A DNA stretch of 64,000 nucleotides from WHSW01 sp963740055. Lineage in GTDB: Bacteria > Actinomycetota > Thermoleophilia > Solirubrobacterales > 70-9. The notes beneath the pieces were generated by a model. The model did not search any database and was not told where the DNA came from. It was given only the letters and a program-made list of their open reading frames with translations. The stretch is from the NCBI GenBank assembly GCA_963740055.1, contig CAVUCL010000001.1, forward strand, positions 62,001 to 126,000, read 5' to 3'. A program made the position numbers and the translations under genes. Positions 52,040 through 60,085 of this stretch are shown one piece after another; the stretch's first letter is position 1; every line of letters begins with the position of its first letter.

Positions 52040-52759
52040 CTAGGCGGCGTAACGGCGGTCGTCGCCGTACATCGGCAGCGTCTCGCAGATCTCGGCCAGG
52101 CGCGAGACGGTGCGCTCGCCGATCTGCTGCTCGAGGTCGCCGACCGCCATGTTCGTGGTCACGATCATCGCCCGATTGGTCGCGTAGCGCTCGTCGACGA
52201 TCGCGTAGAGCTGCTCGAGCACCCAGTCGCTGCGCTTCTCGGCGCCGAGGTCGTCGAGGTGCAGCAGATCGACCGAGGTCAGGCGCTCGAAGAACTGCAG
52301 GTAGGAGAGCTCGGAGCCGTCGGCGTCGTAGGTGCGCCTGATTCGCGCCAGCAGGCGCGGCAACGAGTAGATCGCGACCGAGTGCCCGGCCTCGATCGCC
52401 GTCTTCGAGACCAGCATCGCGAGCGTCGTCTTGCCGGTGCCGACGGTGCCCTCGAGCCAGAGCCCGCGACCGGCGGCGACCTTCGCGTCGAGGTCGTCGA
52501 CGTAGGCGCGGACGGCCTCGAGCACCGCGCGGGTGCGCGGGTCGCGCGCCATGTCGGCGACCGGCGGGCGGTCGAAGCCCACTCCCTGGTACTTCGCCGG
52601 CAGCACCGAGCGCACGCCGCGGGTGCGCGCCTGGCGGATCCGCCGCTCGCGGCACTCGCACGCGCGGGCGGTGTTTTCGTCGTCGACGATCCAGCCGCTG
52701 CCGTCGCAGAGCGCGAGCGGGCAGGCGGTCGGCAGGCGCTCGACCCCGGCGCCGCTCAT
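52040..52759 (-). CDS. DnaC/DnaI-type helicase loader ATPase
   Basis: The 239-residue AAA+ protein has Walker A GTVGTGKTTL, Walker B LLHLDDLGAEK and sensor MIVTTNM. Its N-terminus contains CPLALCDGSGWIVDD...ACECRERR, a zinc-ribbon-like set of cysteines as in DnaI. It overlaps the dnaB stop by four bases, which strongly supports a role in loading DnaB at origins. IstB-type transposition helpers share the ATPase, but no transposase is present. Confidence 0.85.
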   Translation of the reverse strand: MSGAGVERLPTACPLALCDGSGWIVDDENTARACECRERRIRQARTRGVRSVLPAKYQGVGFDRPPVADMARDPRTRAVLEAVRAYVDDLDAKVAAGRGLWLEGTVGTGKTTLAMLVSKTAIEAGHSVAIYSLPRLLARIRRTYDADGSELSYLQFFERLTSVDLLHLDDLGAEKRSDWVLEQLYAIVDERYATNRAMIVTTNMAVGDLEQQIGERTVSRLAEICETLPMYGDDRRYAA

Positions 52760-54198
52760 CCGTCGGCGACCTCGACGATCGGCGGCTCGTCGCGGAAGTG
52801 CAGGTTGCGGTCGGCGCGCGAGAGGTCGGCGAAGGAGGCGAACTGCTCCTTGAACACGAGCTTGACCGTGTCGATCGGGCCGTTTCGGTTCTTGCGCACG
52901 ATCAGCTCGGCGATCCCGCGCAGCTCCTCGCGCTCGGCGGCGTCGACGTCGCCGTCGTCGAAGTTCTTGTAGTAGTCCTCGCGGTAGATGAACGCGACCA
53001 GGTCCGCGTCCTGCTCGAGGTTCCCGGACTCGCGCAGGTCGGAGAGGATCGGCCGCTTGTCGCGCCCGGTGCGCTGCTCGGGCGCGCGCGAGAGCTGCGA
53101 GAGGGCGATCACCGGCACCTTGAGCTCGCGGGCGAGGATCTTCAGCCCGCGGCTCATCTGGCCGACCTGCTCGACCCGGTTCGCGCGCGGGTCCTCGGCC
53201 CGCATCAGCTGGATGTAGTCGATCACGATCAGCGCCAGGCCGCCGTTGCCGCTCGACTTCTCCTGCGCATGCAGGCGCCGCGCCTTCGCCCGCAGGTCGA
53301 GCAGCCCGAGGTCCGAGGACTCGTCGATCCACAGCGGGCTGTCCTCGAGGTCGTTGCAGACCTTGAGCACCTTCGCCCACTCGCGTTCCGCGACCTGGCC
53401 CTTGCGCAGCTTGTCGGACGCGATCCGCGAGCGTTTGGCGATCAGCCGCTGGGCGAGCTCGGCGTCCGACATCTCGAGCGAGAAGAAGGCCACCGGGCGA
53501 CCCTCGGTGACCGCGACGTGCTCGGCGATGTTGGCGACCAAGCCGGACTTGCCCATCCCGGGGCGGGCGGCGAGGATGATCAGGTTGCCGGGCTGAAAGC
53601 CGCCGGTGATCTTGTCGAAATCGGCGAACCCCGAGGCGGTGCCGGTGACGTCGGCGTTGCCCTTGGCGAGCTCCTCGAGCCGGTCGACCTCGCGCGAGAG
53701 GATGTCCTTGAGCACGTGGAAGTCCTCGGCCTGCTCCTCGTGGGCGACGTTGAACAGCAGCCGCTCCGCCTGCTCGGCGAGCGCCTGCGGCTCGCCCTCG
53801 CGCTTGTAGACCGACTGCTGGATCGTCTGCGAGGCGGTCAGCAGGCGCCGCAGGAGCGAGTTCTGCTGCACGATCCGCGCGTAGTGGCGGGCGTTGCCGG
53901 GCACCGGCACGGTCGAGGCGAGCTGCGAGACACCGTCGCGTCCGCCCGCCTCTTCGAGCTCGCCCTGCTGCGCGAGCAGCTCGGAGACGGTGAGCGCGTC
54001 GACGGGCTCGGAGCGCTCGTAGAGGCGCTTGATCGCGCGGAAGACGAGCCGGTGGCGCTCGCGATAGAAGTCCTCGTCGGAGAGCCGGACGTCGAGGATC
54101 ACCGGGTTCATCGCGCCCTCGGAGACCATCAGCGCGCCGAGCACCGACTCCTCGGCCTCGAGGTTCTGGGGCGGGACGTTTGCTTCTGCCAGGGCCAT
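52756..54198 (-). CDS. dnaB: Replicative DNA helicase
   Basis: DnaB is the hexameric 5'-3' helicase of the replication fork. It shows the N-terminal primase-interacting domain (PPQNLEAEESVLGALM), the linker helix and the RecA core with Walker A ARPGMGKSG, IDYIQLM and the DLRESGNLEQDADLV region. The 480-residue length is standard and no intein is present. GGAGAG upstream supports ATG 54198. It sits after rplI in the conserved rpsF-ssb-rpsR-rplI-dnaB block. Confidence 0.96.
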   Translation of the reverse strand: MALAEANVPPQNLEAEESVLGALMVSEGAMNPVILDVRLSDEDFYRERHRLVFRAIKRLYERSEPVDALTVSELLAQQGELEEAGGRDGVSQLASTVPVPGNARHYARIVQQNSLLRRLLTASQTIQQSVYKREGEPQALAEQAERLLFNVAHEEQAEDFHVLKDILSREVDRLEELAKGNADVTGTASGFADFDKITGGFQPGNLIILAARPGMGKSGLVANIAEHVAVTEGRPVAFFSLEMSDAELAQRLIAKRSRIASDKLRKGQVAEREWAKVLKVCNDLEDSPLWIDESSDLGLLDLRAKARRLHAQEKSSGNGGLALIVIDYIQLMRAEDPRANRVEQVGQMSRGLKILARELKVPVIALSQLSRAPEQRTGRDKRPILSDLRESGNLEQDADLVAFIYREDYYKNFDDGDVDAAEREELRGIAELIVRKNRNGPIDTVKLVFKEQFASFADLSRADRNLHFRDEPPIVEVADG

Positions 54199-54312
54199 CG
54201 CTCTCCTAATTAGAGGCCCGGCGGCGGCGGAACTCGCCCCAACCCACCCTCGGCCCCGAGACAACCACAGCCGGGCGGGCGACGCTATCCGTGAAGGCGG
54301 GTTTTGCGCGGC

Positions 54313-54765
54313 TTACTTCTGCTCGGCGACGATCGTCTTCACCTTGGCGGTGGAACCGCCGGCGACCTCGATCTCGACCATGTAGGTGCCGACCTCGCGG
54401 ATCGGATCGGCGAGGCGGATCTTCTTGCGGTCGATCCGCAGCCCGCGCGCCTCGTTGATCGCGTCGGCGATCTCGGCGTTGGTGACCGAGCCGTAGAGCT
54501 TGCCGTCGTCGCCGGCGCGGTGCTGGATCGTGAGCACGGTCTTCGCCAGCAGCGCGGCGGTCTCCTCGGCGCGCTCCGAGGCCTGCTGGGCGGCGAGCTC
54601 AGCCGCCTCACGGCGGCGCTGCGCGTCCTCGAGCGAGCGCTGGGTCGCAGGCTGGGCGAGCTTTCGCGGCAGCAGGTAGTTGCGCAGGTAGCCGGGCGAG
54701 ACGTCGACCGCGTCGCCCGCCTCGCCGAGCGACTCCACGTCCTTGAGCAGGATCGCCTGCGCCAC
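54313..54765 (-). CDS. rplI: 50S ribosomal protein L9
   Basis: L9 binds 23S rRNA near the L1 stalk. The N-terminal domain motif LLKDVESLGEAGDAVDVSPGYLRNYLLPRKLA is diagnostic. The connecting helix (residues about 45-75) and the C-terminal domain (KLYGSVTNAEIADAI) are complete at 150 residues. GTG 54765 has a GGGAAG site just upstream. The 114-bp gap to dnaB (54199-54312) holds only the dnaB ribosome binding site and GC-rich spacer. Confidence 0.95.
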   Translation of the reverse strand: MAQAILLKDVESLGEAGDAVDVSPGYLRNYLLPRKLAQPATQRSLEDAQRRREAAELAAQQASERAEETAALLAKTVLTIQHRAGDDGKLYGSVTNAEIADAINEARGLRIDRKKIRLADPIREVGTYMVEIEVAGGSTAKVKTIVAEQK

Positions 54766-54775
54766 GCCCGCTTCC

Positions 54776-55054
54776 CTAGCGCTCGCCGACGTACGGGAGC
54801 AGGGCGAGCTCGCGGGCGCGGCGGATCGCCAGCCCGAGCTGCTGCTGGTGGCGGCGCGAGAGCCCGGTGACCCGGCGCGAGCGCACCTTGCCGCGGTCGG
54901 AGATGAACCGCCGCAGGGTGGCGAGGTCCTTGTAGTCGATGCTCTCGACGTTGATCCGGGTGTACTTGCGCGGGCGGAAGCGATCGCCGAAGCGCCCGCC
55001 ACGGCGGCGCCCGCCGGGCGCCTGCTGCGGCTGGGCTCGCTGCTTGCGGGCCAT
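54776..55054 (-). CDS. rpsR: 30S ribosomal protein S18
   Basis: S18 binds 16S rRNA together with S6. The core RKYTRINVESIDYKDLATLRRFISDRGKVRSRRVTGLSRRHQQQLGLAIRRARELALLPY is intact. A longer basic, Gly/Arg-rich N-terminus makes the protein 92 residues. The core tyrosine/isoleucine pattern has no CxxC, so it is the zinc-independent form. Its ATG overlaps the stop of a 12-codon upstream frame. Confidence 0.95.
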   Translation of the reverse strand: MARKQRAQPQQAPGGRRRGGRFGDRFRPRKYTRINVESIDYKDLATLRRFISDRGKVRSRRVTGLSRRHQQQLGLAIRRARELALLPYVGER

Positions 55055-55092
55055 CAGCGGCCCGCCTCGGAGATCTCTCGAATCGTGCTCAT
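55054..55092 (-). other. Possible 12-codon leader frame coupled to rpsR
   Basis: ATG 55092 opens a 12-codon frame (MSTIREISEAGR) whose TGA overlaps the rpsR ATG as TGATG. No ribosome binding site precedes it. A minus-strand TAGAAT -10 box lies about 45 nt upstream, so the transcript could start here. Overlap by chance is possible. Confidence 0.3.
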
Positions 55093-55257
55093 ATCGCGCG
55101 AACGCGCCGCATCCCGGCGGCGCGCACGAAGCGCGATTCTAGCTACCGGCGGCCCAGGGTGGCGAGAGCCAAGCCGGGCCAGGAAGCAGGGAGCGACGCG
55201 TGCTCCGCACGCGAGCGACCGATGACGCCGCCCGGCGTCGGCACTCGCCGCCCTGGG
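55093..55257 (-). promoter_or_regulatory. Structured ssb-rpsR spacer with nested inverted repeats and a promoter
   Basis: Outer arms CCCAGGGTGGCGAG and CTCGCCGCCCTGGG (near 55151-55164 and 55244-55257) pair over 14 bp with one wobble. Inside are GCGTGC-TCC-GCACGC and GACGCC-GCCC-GGCGTC hairpins. TAGAAT on the minus strand (about 55137-55142) gives a -10 box for rpsR and rplI. Ribosomal operons are usually tighter here; the spacer may regulate ribosomal protein synthesis or end ssb mRNA. Confidence 0.5.
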
Positions 55258-55731
55258 TCAGAACGGGATGTCGTCGTCCGATGCGCCCACGGCCGCGGCC
55301 GGCTGGGAGCCCTCGAAGTCCGAGGTGTCGGCGGGGACGTCGGACTTCGGCGCCTCGAAGCCGCCGCCGTTGCCGTTGCCCTGGCCGCCGTCGCGGCTGC
55401 CGAGGAACTGGACCGAGTTGGCGATGATCGAGACCGCCTGGGCCTTGCCGGAGCCGTCCTTGCGCTCCCACTCGCGCCAATCGAGCCGACCCTCGACCGC
55501 GACCGGGCGGCCCTTGGACAGGTAGGTGGCGCAGTTCTCGCCCTGGGCACCGAAGACGGTGACGTCGAAGTAGTTGGGCTTGTCGATCCAGTTGCCGCTG
55601 CCGTCCTTGCGCCGGGAGTTGACCGCGACGCGCAGCTCGCAGACGCTCATCCCGCTGCCGGTGCTGCGGAGCTCGGGATCGCGGGTCAGGTTGCCCGTGA
55701 TGACGACCACGTTCACATTGCTAGCTGCCAC
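55258..55731 (-). CDS. ssb: Single-stranded DNA-binding protein
   Basis: SSB coats single-stranded DNA during replication and repair. The OB fold spans about residues 1-112 (VVVITGNLTRDPELRSTGSG, RPVAVEGRLDWREWE). It is followed by a Gly/Asp-rich flexible tail and the acidic partner-binding tip DDDIPF. The 157-residue length is typical. The GTG start has a GAGAGG site about 11 nt upstream. It lies in the rpsF-ssb-rpsR block. Confidence 0.96.
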   Translation of the reverse strand: MAASNVNVVVITGNLTRDPELRSTGSGMSVCELRVAVNSRRKDGSGNWIDKPNYFDVTVFGAQGENCATYLSKGRPVAVEGRLDWREWERKDGSGKAQAVSIIANSVQFLGSRDGGQGNGNGGGFEAPKSDVPADTSDFEGSQPAAAVGASDDDIPF

Positions 55732-55833
55732 TTGAAATCACTGCCTCTCTGATTGCTTGATCGATCCCCAGTCTAAGACGGCGATCGGCGCGTTCTCTCC
55801 CCCGCCGGCGCGCCGAACGCGCAAGCTGCGGCT

Positions 55834-56439
55834 TTACTCCGCCGCGGGCGCGGGCTCTTCGTCGCCGTCGGCCGCGGGCGCCTCGACCGGCGCGGGCGCG
55901 GGCTCCGAGGGCGCCGGCTCGGCGGGCGCCTGCTCGGGCGCGGGCGCGGCGGGCTGAGCCTCGGGCGCCGGCGCCTCCGCCGCCGGGGCGGCGGCGGGCG
56001 CGGGCGCGGGTGCGGGTGCGGACGGGGCGGGCTGAGCCTCGTGGTCGTCGCGTCCGCGGCCCCCGCGACGGCCGCCGGGCCCACCGCGGCGGTCGCTCGG
56101 CGACGAGCTCGAGAGCGCCACCGGGGGCGGCGGCTCGATCACCGGCGCATCGGCGTCGACCTTGAAGATCCGGAAGCGCAGGACGCCGTCGGTGATCCGC
56201 AGGTTGTGGTTGAGCTCGTCGAGCAGCGGGCTCTCGGTCTCGAAGCGAAAGAAGCGGTAGTCGGCCTCGGTCCGCTGGCGGATCTCGTAGGCGAGCTTGC
56301 GCAGGCCCCATGCCTTCTCGGCGCGCAGGCTGCCGCCCGACTCGATCCTCCGGCGGGCCTCGGAGGCGATCTCGTCGCGGCGCTCGTCCGGCGCCTCCGG
56401 GTCGAGCATGAGCACAAGTTCGTAATCGGCGGTAGCCAA
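55834..56439 (-). CDS. rpsF: 30S ribosomal protein S6 with long Ala/Pro-rich extension
   Basis: Residues 1-96 are a complete S6 domain (YELVLMLDPEAPDERRDEI, WGLRKLAYEIRQRTEADYRFFRFET, LRITDGVLRFRIFK). A tail of about 100 residues follows, with a GGRRGGRGRDD basic part and a long Ala/Pro/Glu repeat. Some actinobacterial S6 and S2-type proteins have tails, but this one doubles the protein. TTG 56439 lies 11 nt after TATAGT (complement of 56451-56456), so the operon's transcript has a very short leader. This is the first gene of the block. Confidence 0.93.
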   Translation of the reverse strand: MATADYELVLMLDPEAPDERRDEIASEARRRIESGGSLRAEKAWGLRKLAYEIRQRTEADYRFFRFETESPLLDELNHNLRITDGVLRFRIFKVDADAPVIEPPPPVALSSSSPSDRRGGPGGRRGGRGRDDHEAQPAPSAPAPAPAPAAAPAAEAPAPEAQPAAPAPEQAPAEPAPSEPAPAPVEAPAADGDEEPAPAAE

Positions 56440-56527
56440 AGCGGCGGACGACTATAGCGGCGCGCGAACGAGCGGCGCCGGCGAGCGCGGGGGGCGTCGC
56501 GGCGCTGCGCGGGCTTGTCGGTCGCGC
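56440..56527. promoter_or_regulatory. Divergent promoter region of rpsF and the Pro-rich envelope gene
   Basis: The minus-strand TATAGT -10 box serves rpsF. The remaining sequence is GC-rich and shows no clear -35 or plus-strand -10. Confidence 0.45.
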
Positions 56528-57035
56528 ATGGATGGAGCCCGGATTCGCTGGCGCAACGTCGGCAGGGCGGCGGGCGCGCTCGGCGCCGCCGGCCTGCTGA
56601 TCGCGGTCGTGCCGCCGATGCTCGAGCCCTCTCCGCCGCGGCCGCTCCCCGGCGACGTCGGCCTCGCGACCGGGGCGACCGGGTTCGCCGCGGCGCCGTC
56701 GCCGAACGCCGGCCGGCGCGAGCGTGCCACCCCCGAGCCGCGACCGTCTCGCGGCCGCGAACCGACGCACGAGGGCGAGCCCGAGCCACGGCGGGCGCAG
56801 CCGCCCCGGAGGGACCCCGAGCCGCCGCGGCGGCCGATCGCAGCGACGCCCGCGGCTCCCGCAACCGCCCCCGCGCCGGCGCCCGCCCCCGCGCCGAGCA
56901 CCCGTTCCCGCACCGGCGCCCGAGCCGCCGCCCGCCGCCGCCGGTCCACCCGACCCGGCGCCGGCGACGGTCGAGACGCCGCCCTCCGACCCCCCGCCAG
57001 ACAACGCCCCGAGCCAGTTCGGCTTCGAGCATTGA
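56528..57035 (+). CDS. Membrane-anchored Pro/Ala-rich protein, frame probably broken by one extra base
   Basis: The start encodes a basic segment and one hydrophobic helix (AAGALGAAGLLIAVVPPML), then a long Pro/Arg/Ala-rich region. Near 56905-56925 the composition stays sensible only by changing to the +1 frame, which continues PVPAPAPEPPPAAAGPPDP and ends DNAPSQFGFEH at a TGA (57033-57035), 14 bp before the next ATG. The gene is one base longer than a multiple of three. Low complexity makes this the weakest of the four frame breaks. Likely a cell-envelope protein; function unknown. Confidence 0.5.
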
Positions 57036-57049
57036 GACGAAAGGATCCG

Positions 57050-58597
57050 ATGTCCGACCTCGAGTCCCCGCCCGCCCCGGTCCATCGCCGCCGCGGCCTC
57101 GTGCTCGCCGCGGTCGTTGCCGCCGCGATCCTCGCCGCGCTGGTCGCGGCACGCCCGGCGGTCGCCGGCAGCTACGTGGTCACCGAGTGCAGCCAGATCA
57201 ACCCGCACGCTGCGGGCGCGAGCTGGGAGCGCTCCTCGGATCACTACCGCAGCCGCTCGCGCTGCGGCACGACCGGCGGGCTGCAGGCCTACCACGACGC
57301 CGAGCGCACCGGCCACGGCCACTACGGCGCCTGGGTCTGGCGCGCGCCGGGCGGGACCGTGTTCACGGCGCTGCAGGCGAACGCGAGCCTGACCGCGCAG
57401 GCGGGGCACCGGGGCGAGCTGATCGCGACGCGCACCGGGGGCGAGACGGTCGGCTTCGGCGCCGAGCACGGTGACTTTCGCGTCCACTCGATCGCCGGCG
57501 AGTTCGCCCAGCTGCACAGCTGGCTGCGCTGCGCCGCGGCGAACGGCTGCGGTCGCGCCGGTGACGACTCCGGTCACGCCTACGTGCGCGGCGTGTTCCT
57601 GCGCACCGACGACCGCTCGGCGCCCACGGTCGAGCTCGGCGGGGGATCGCTGCTCGCCGACCCGGTGGTGCGCGGCGTGCGCGGGCTCGCCTTCGCGGGC
57701 ACCGACGCGGGCGGCGGCATCCGCCGGATCGCGGTCGCCGCCGGCGGGGTGACGATCGCCAGCGACGTCCGCAACTGCGCCCTCGCCGACGGCTTCGCGA
57801 CCCTGCTGCGGCCCTGCCCCGCGAGCAGCTCGGCCGCGGTCGCGGTCCCGACCGCCGGCGCCGGGTTCGCGACCGGGCCGAACCAGGTCAGCGCCTGCGT
57901 CGAGGACCTGGCGCTCGACGGCTTCGCCAACCGCGACTGCGAGACGCGCACGGTCTGGGTCGACAACGCCTGTCCGGACTCGGCGGTCGCCGCCGATTCG
58001 GTGACGGCGAGGTTCGGTGGCGGCGCATCGGCGACGGTGCGCTCCGACCAGCAGGCGCTGATCCACGGGCGGGTCGGCGGCGGCGACGTCGCCGGAGCGA
58101 TCGTCTGCGCGCTCGCCCGGACCCGGCTCGCGGGTGCACCGGTGCTGGTCGCGGCGACCGCGCGCGCCGACTCCGGCGGCTCGTTCGCGCTCGCGCTGCC
58201 TCCCGGGCCGAGCCGGGACGTCTACGTCCACCACGCCGCCGGCGACCGCGTCGTCGCTCGCCACGGCCTCGTCCTGCGCTCCTCGGTGCACCCGGCGCTC
58301 TCGGTGCGGCCGCGGCGGCGGGTCGCGAACGGCGATCGGCTGCGGTTTCGCGGCACGCTCCCCGGTCCGGCGTGCTCGGGGCGGGTGGTCAAGGTCCAGG
58401 CGCGGCTCGGGCGCCGGCGCTGGCAGGTGTTTCGCACCGACCGCACCGACGCGGTCTGCGCGTTCACGGCCCGCTACCGGCTGCGGGCGACGCGCGGTGC
58501 GCGGCGCTACCGCTTCCGCGCCCTGGTTCCCGCGCAGGCCGGCTACCCGTACGAGCGCGGGCACTCGCGGATCGCGCGGGTCGCGGTGCGCCGCTAG
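57050..58597 (+). CDS. Secreted or surface protein of unknown function
   Basis: The 515-residue protein has a basic N-terminus and a hydrophobic export segment (LVLAAVVAAAILAALVAARPAVA, residues about 17-38). A Cys-containing globular region (residues about 40-180) follows, then an Ala/Gly-rich region with Ig-like character and a basic beta-rich C-terminal domain (about 410-515). AAAGGA before ATG 57050 supports the start. No named family is recognised. It probably belongs with the preceding envelope gene. Confidence 0.65.
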   Translation: MSDLESPPAPVHRRRGLVLAAVVAAAILAALVAARPAVAGSYVVTECSQINPHAAGASWERSSDHYRSRSRCGTTGGLQAYHDAERTGHGHYGAWVWRAPGGTVFTALQANASLTAQAGHRGELIATRTGGETVGFGAEHGDFRVHSIAGEFAQLHSWLRCAAANGCGRAGDDSGHAYVRGVFLRTDDRSAPTVELGGGSLLADPVVRGVRGLAFAGTDAGGGIRRIAVAAGGVTIASDVRNCALADGFATLLRPCPASSSAAVAVPTAGAGFATGPNQVSACVEDLALDGFANRDCETRTVWVDNACPDSAVAADSVTARFGGGASATVRSDQQALIHGRVGGGDVAGAIVCALARTRLAGAPVLVAATARADSGGSFALALPPGPSRDVYVHHAAGDRVVARHGLVLRSSVHPALSVRPRRRVANGDRLRFRGTLPGPACSGRVVKVQARLGRRRWQVFRTDRTDAVCAFTARYRLRATRGARRYRFRALVPAQAGYPYERGHSRIARVAVRR

Positions 58598-60057
58598 GAC
58601 CCGGACTCGCGCTTGGCGCGGATGTCGTCGAGCTGCTCCGAGATCCAGACCCCCGGGTCGCGGTGGCGGACGATCTCGCGCAGGCGCTCGGCGCGCAGGC
58701 GACGCTCCTCGGCGTCCATCGTCAGCGCGCGGTGAATCGTGTCGGCCTGCTCCTGGATGTCGAACGGGTTCACGGTCAGGGTGCAGTCGCCGAGCTCCTC
58801 GTGCGAGCCGGTGTTCTCGGAGAGCATCACCACCCCGTCGCGGGTGTTGACCGCGGGAGCCTCCTTGGCGACCAGGTTCATGCCGTCGAAGATCGAGTTC
58901 ACCATCAGCAGGTCGAAGTGCTTGTAGCGGGCGACGGCCTCGGGGAAGTTCTCGTAGATGCGCAGGTCGATCGGCATCCAGTCGGTGGTCCCGTGGCGGT
59001 GGTTGACGACCGCAACCAGCGCCTCGATCCGCTCGAGGTACTCCTGGTACTCGGGCACGTCCTGTCGCGAGGGCTGCAGGTGGGCGATGAAGGTGACCCG
59101 CTCGCGGAACTCCGGGTGCTGCTGGAGGAAGATGTCGAAGGCGGTGAAGCCGCGAAGGACGTTCTTCGACAGGTCGGCGCGGTCGACGCGGATGATCAGG
59201 TTGTCGCGGCGGCGGCGCAGCAGCTCCTGCTCGTAGCCGGCGACCTCGTCCGAGGCGGCGGCGCGGTCGAGCCGGCCCGCGTCGATGCCGAGCGGGTAGG
59301 CGCGGACCCAGGTCTCGCGGCCGTCGTGGAGCACCGCACCGCGCTCGTGGTCGACCTCGAGCTCCAGCAGCTCGCTGCAGCAGTGGAGGAAGTTGCGGCA
59401 GTAGGCGGTGGTGTGGAAGCCGATGATGTCGTTGGCGAGCAGGCCGCGATAGATCTGCTCGCGCATCCGCGCCGGCAGGATCCGCCAGCTGTCGGGTTGC
59501 GACCAGGGGATGTGGACGAAGTGCTGCAGGAAGGCGTCGGGTCGCGCCTCGCGCACGAGCGCCGGACAGGTGTAGAGGTGGTAGTCGTGGAACATCACCA
59601 CCGGCTCCTCGATGTCGGCGATCTGGGCCAGGATCGCGTCGGCGATATCGCCGTTGACGACGACGTAGCCGCTGTCCCAGGCGTCGGACTCCTCCTGGCG
59701 GATGTCGGGGGCGTTGGAGAGGTCCCAGAGGTAGTGCTGGATGAACCACAGGATCGGGTTCGCGATCACGTTGTAGAAGCGGTCGTAGGCGACCGGGTCG
59801 CTCTCGACCAGGCAGACGTCGTAGGCGACCTCGTCGAGCTCGACCGCGACCGGCTCGCCGCCGGCCTCGCGGGCGACGGCGACGTCCTCGTCGGTCATCG
59901 CCGAGGCCACCCAGAGCGCCCCCCGGTGCGCGACGAGGCCGGTGAGCGCGGTGACCAGCCCGCCGCCGCCGCGGCGGACGGCGCGCTCGCCGCCCTCCGG
60001 GCGCTCGAACTGCGCCGGCCCCCGGTTGGAGACGATCACGAGGCGCTCGACGTCCAT
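58594..60057 (-). CDS. otsA: Alpha,alpha-trehalose-phosphate synthase (GT20)
   Basis: OtsA makes trehalose 6-phosphate from a nucleotide-glucose and glucose 6-phosphate. GT20 features are LVIVSNRGPAQF, the GGGGLVTAL loop, FVHIPWSQPDSWRILP, RVDRADLSKN, LVNSIFDGMNLVAKEAP and LSENTGSHEEL. At 487 residues it is full length. No otsB phosphatase is adjacent. It is downstream of treT in the same direction, with a short gap and a CGGGAG ribosome binding site. Confidence 0.92.
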   Translation of the reverse strand: MDVERLVIVSNRGPAQFERPEGGERAVRRGGGGLVTALTGLVAHRGALWVASAMTDEDVAVAREAGGEPVAVELDEVAYDVCLVESDPVAYDRFYNVIANPILWFIQHYLWDLSNAPDIRQEESDAWDSGYVVVNGDIADAILAQIADIEEPVVMFHDYHLYTCPALVREARPDAFLQHFVHIPWSQPDSWRILPARMREQIYRGLLANDIIGFHTTAYCRNFLHCCSELLELEVDHERGAVLHDGRETWVRAYPLGIDAGRLDRAAASDEVAGYEQELLRRRRDNLIIRVDRADLSKNVLRGFTAFDIFLQQHPEFRERVTFIAHLQPSRQDVPEYQEYLERIEALVAVVNHRHGTTDWMPIDLRIYENFPEAVARYKHFDLLMVNSIFDGMNLVAKEAPAVNTRDGVVMLSENTGSHEELGDCTLTVNPFDIQEQADTIHRALTMDAEERRLRAERLREIVRHRDPGVWISEQLDDIRAKRESGS

Positions 60058-60085
60058 GGGCTCCCGGTACCCCGGCCGGCCCGCG

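Noticed and set aside
55721..59749. A minus-strand open frame of about 1340 codons crossing rpsF, the envelope genes and otsA
   Set aside because: It runs in a different frame from rpsF and otsA on the same strand and opposite the two envelope genes, is Arg/Pro-rich without domains, and is a by-product of high GC content.
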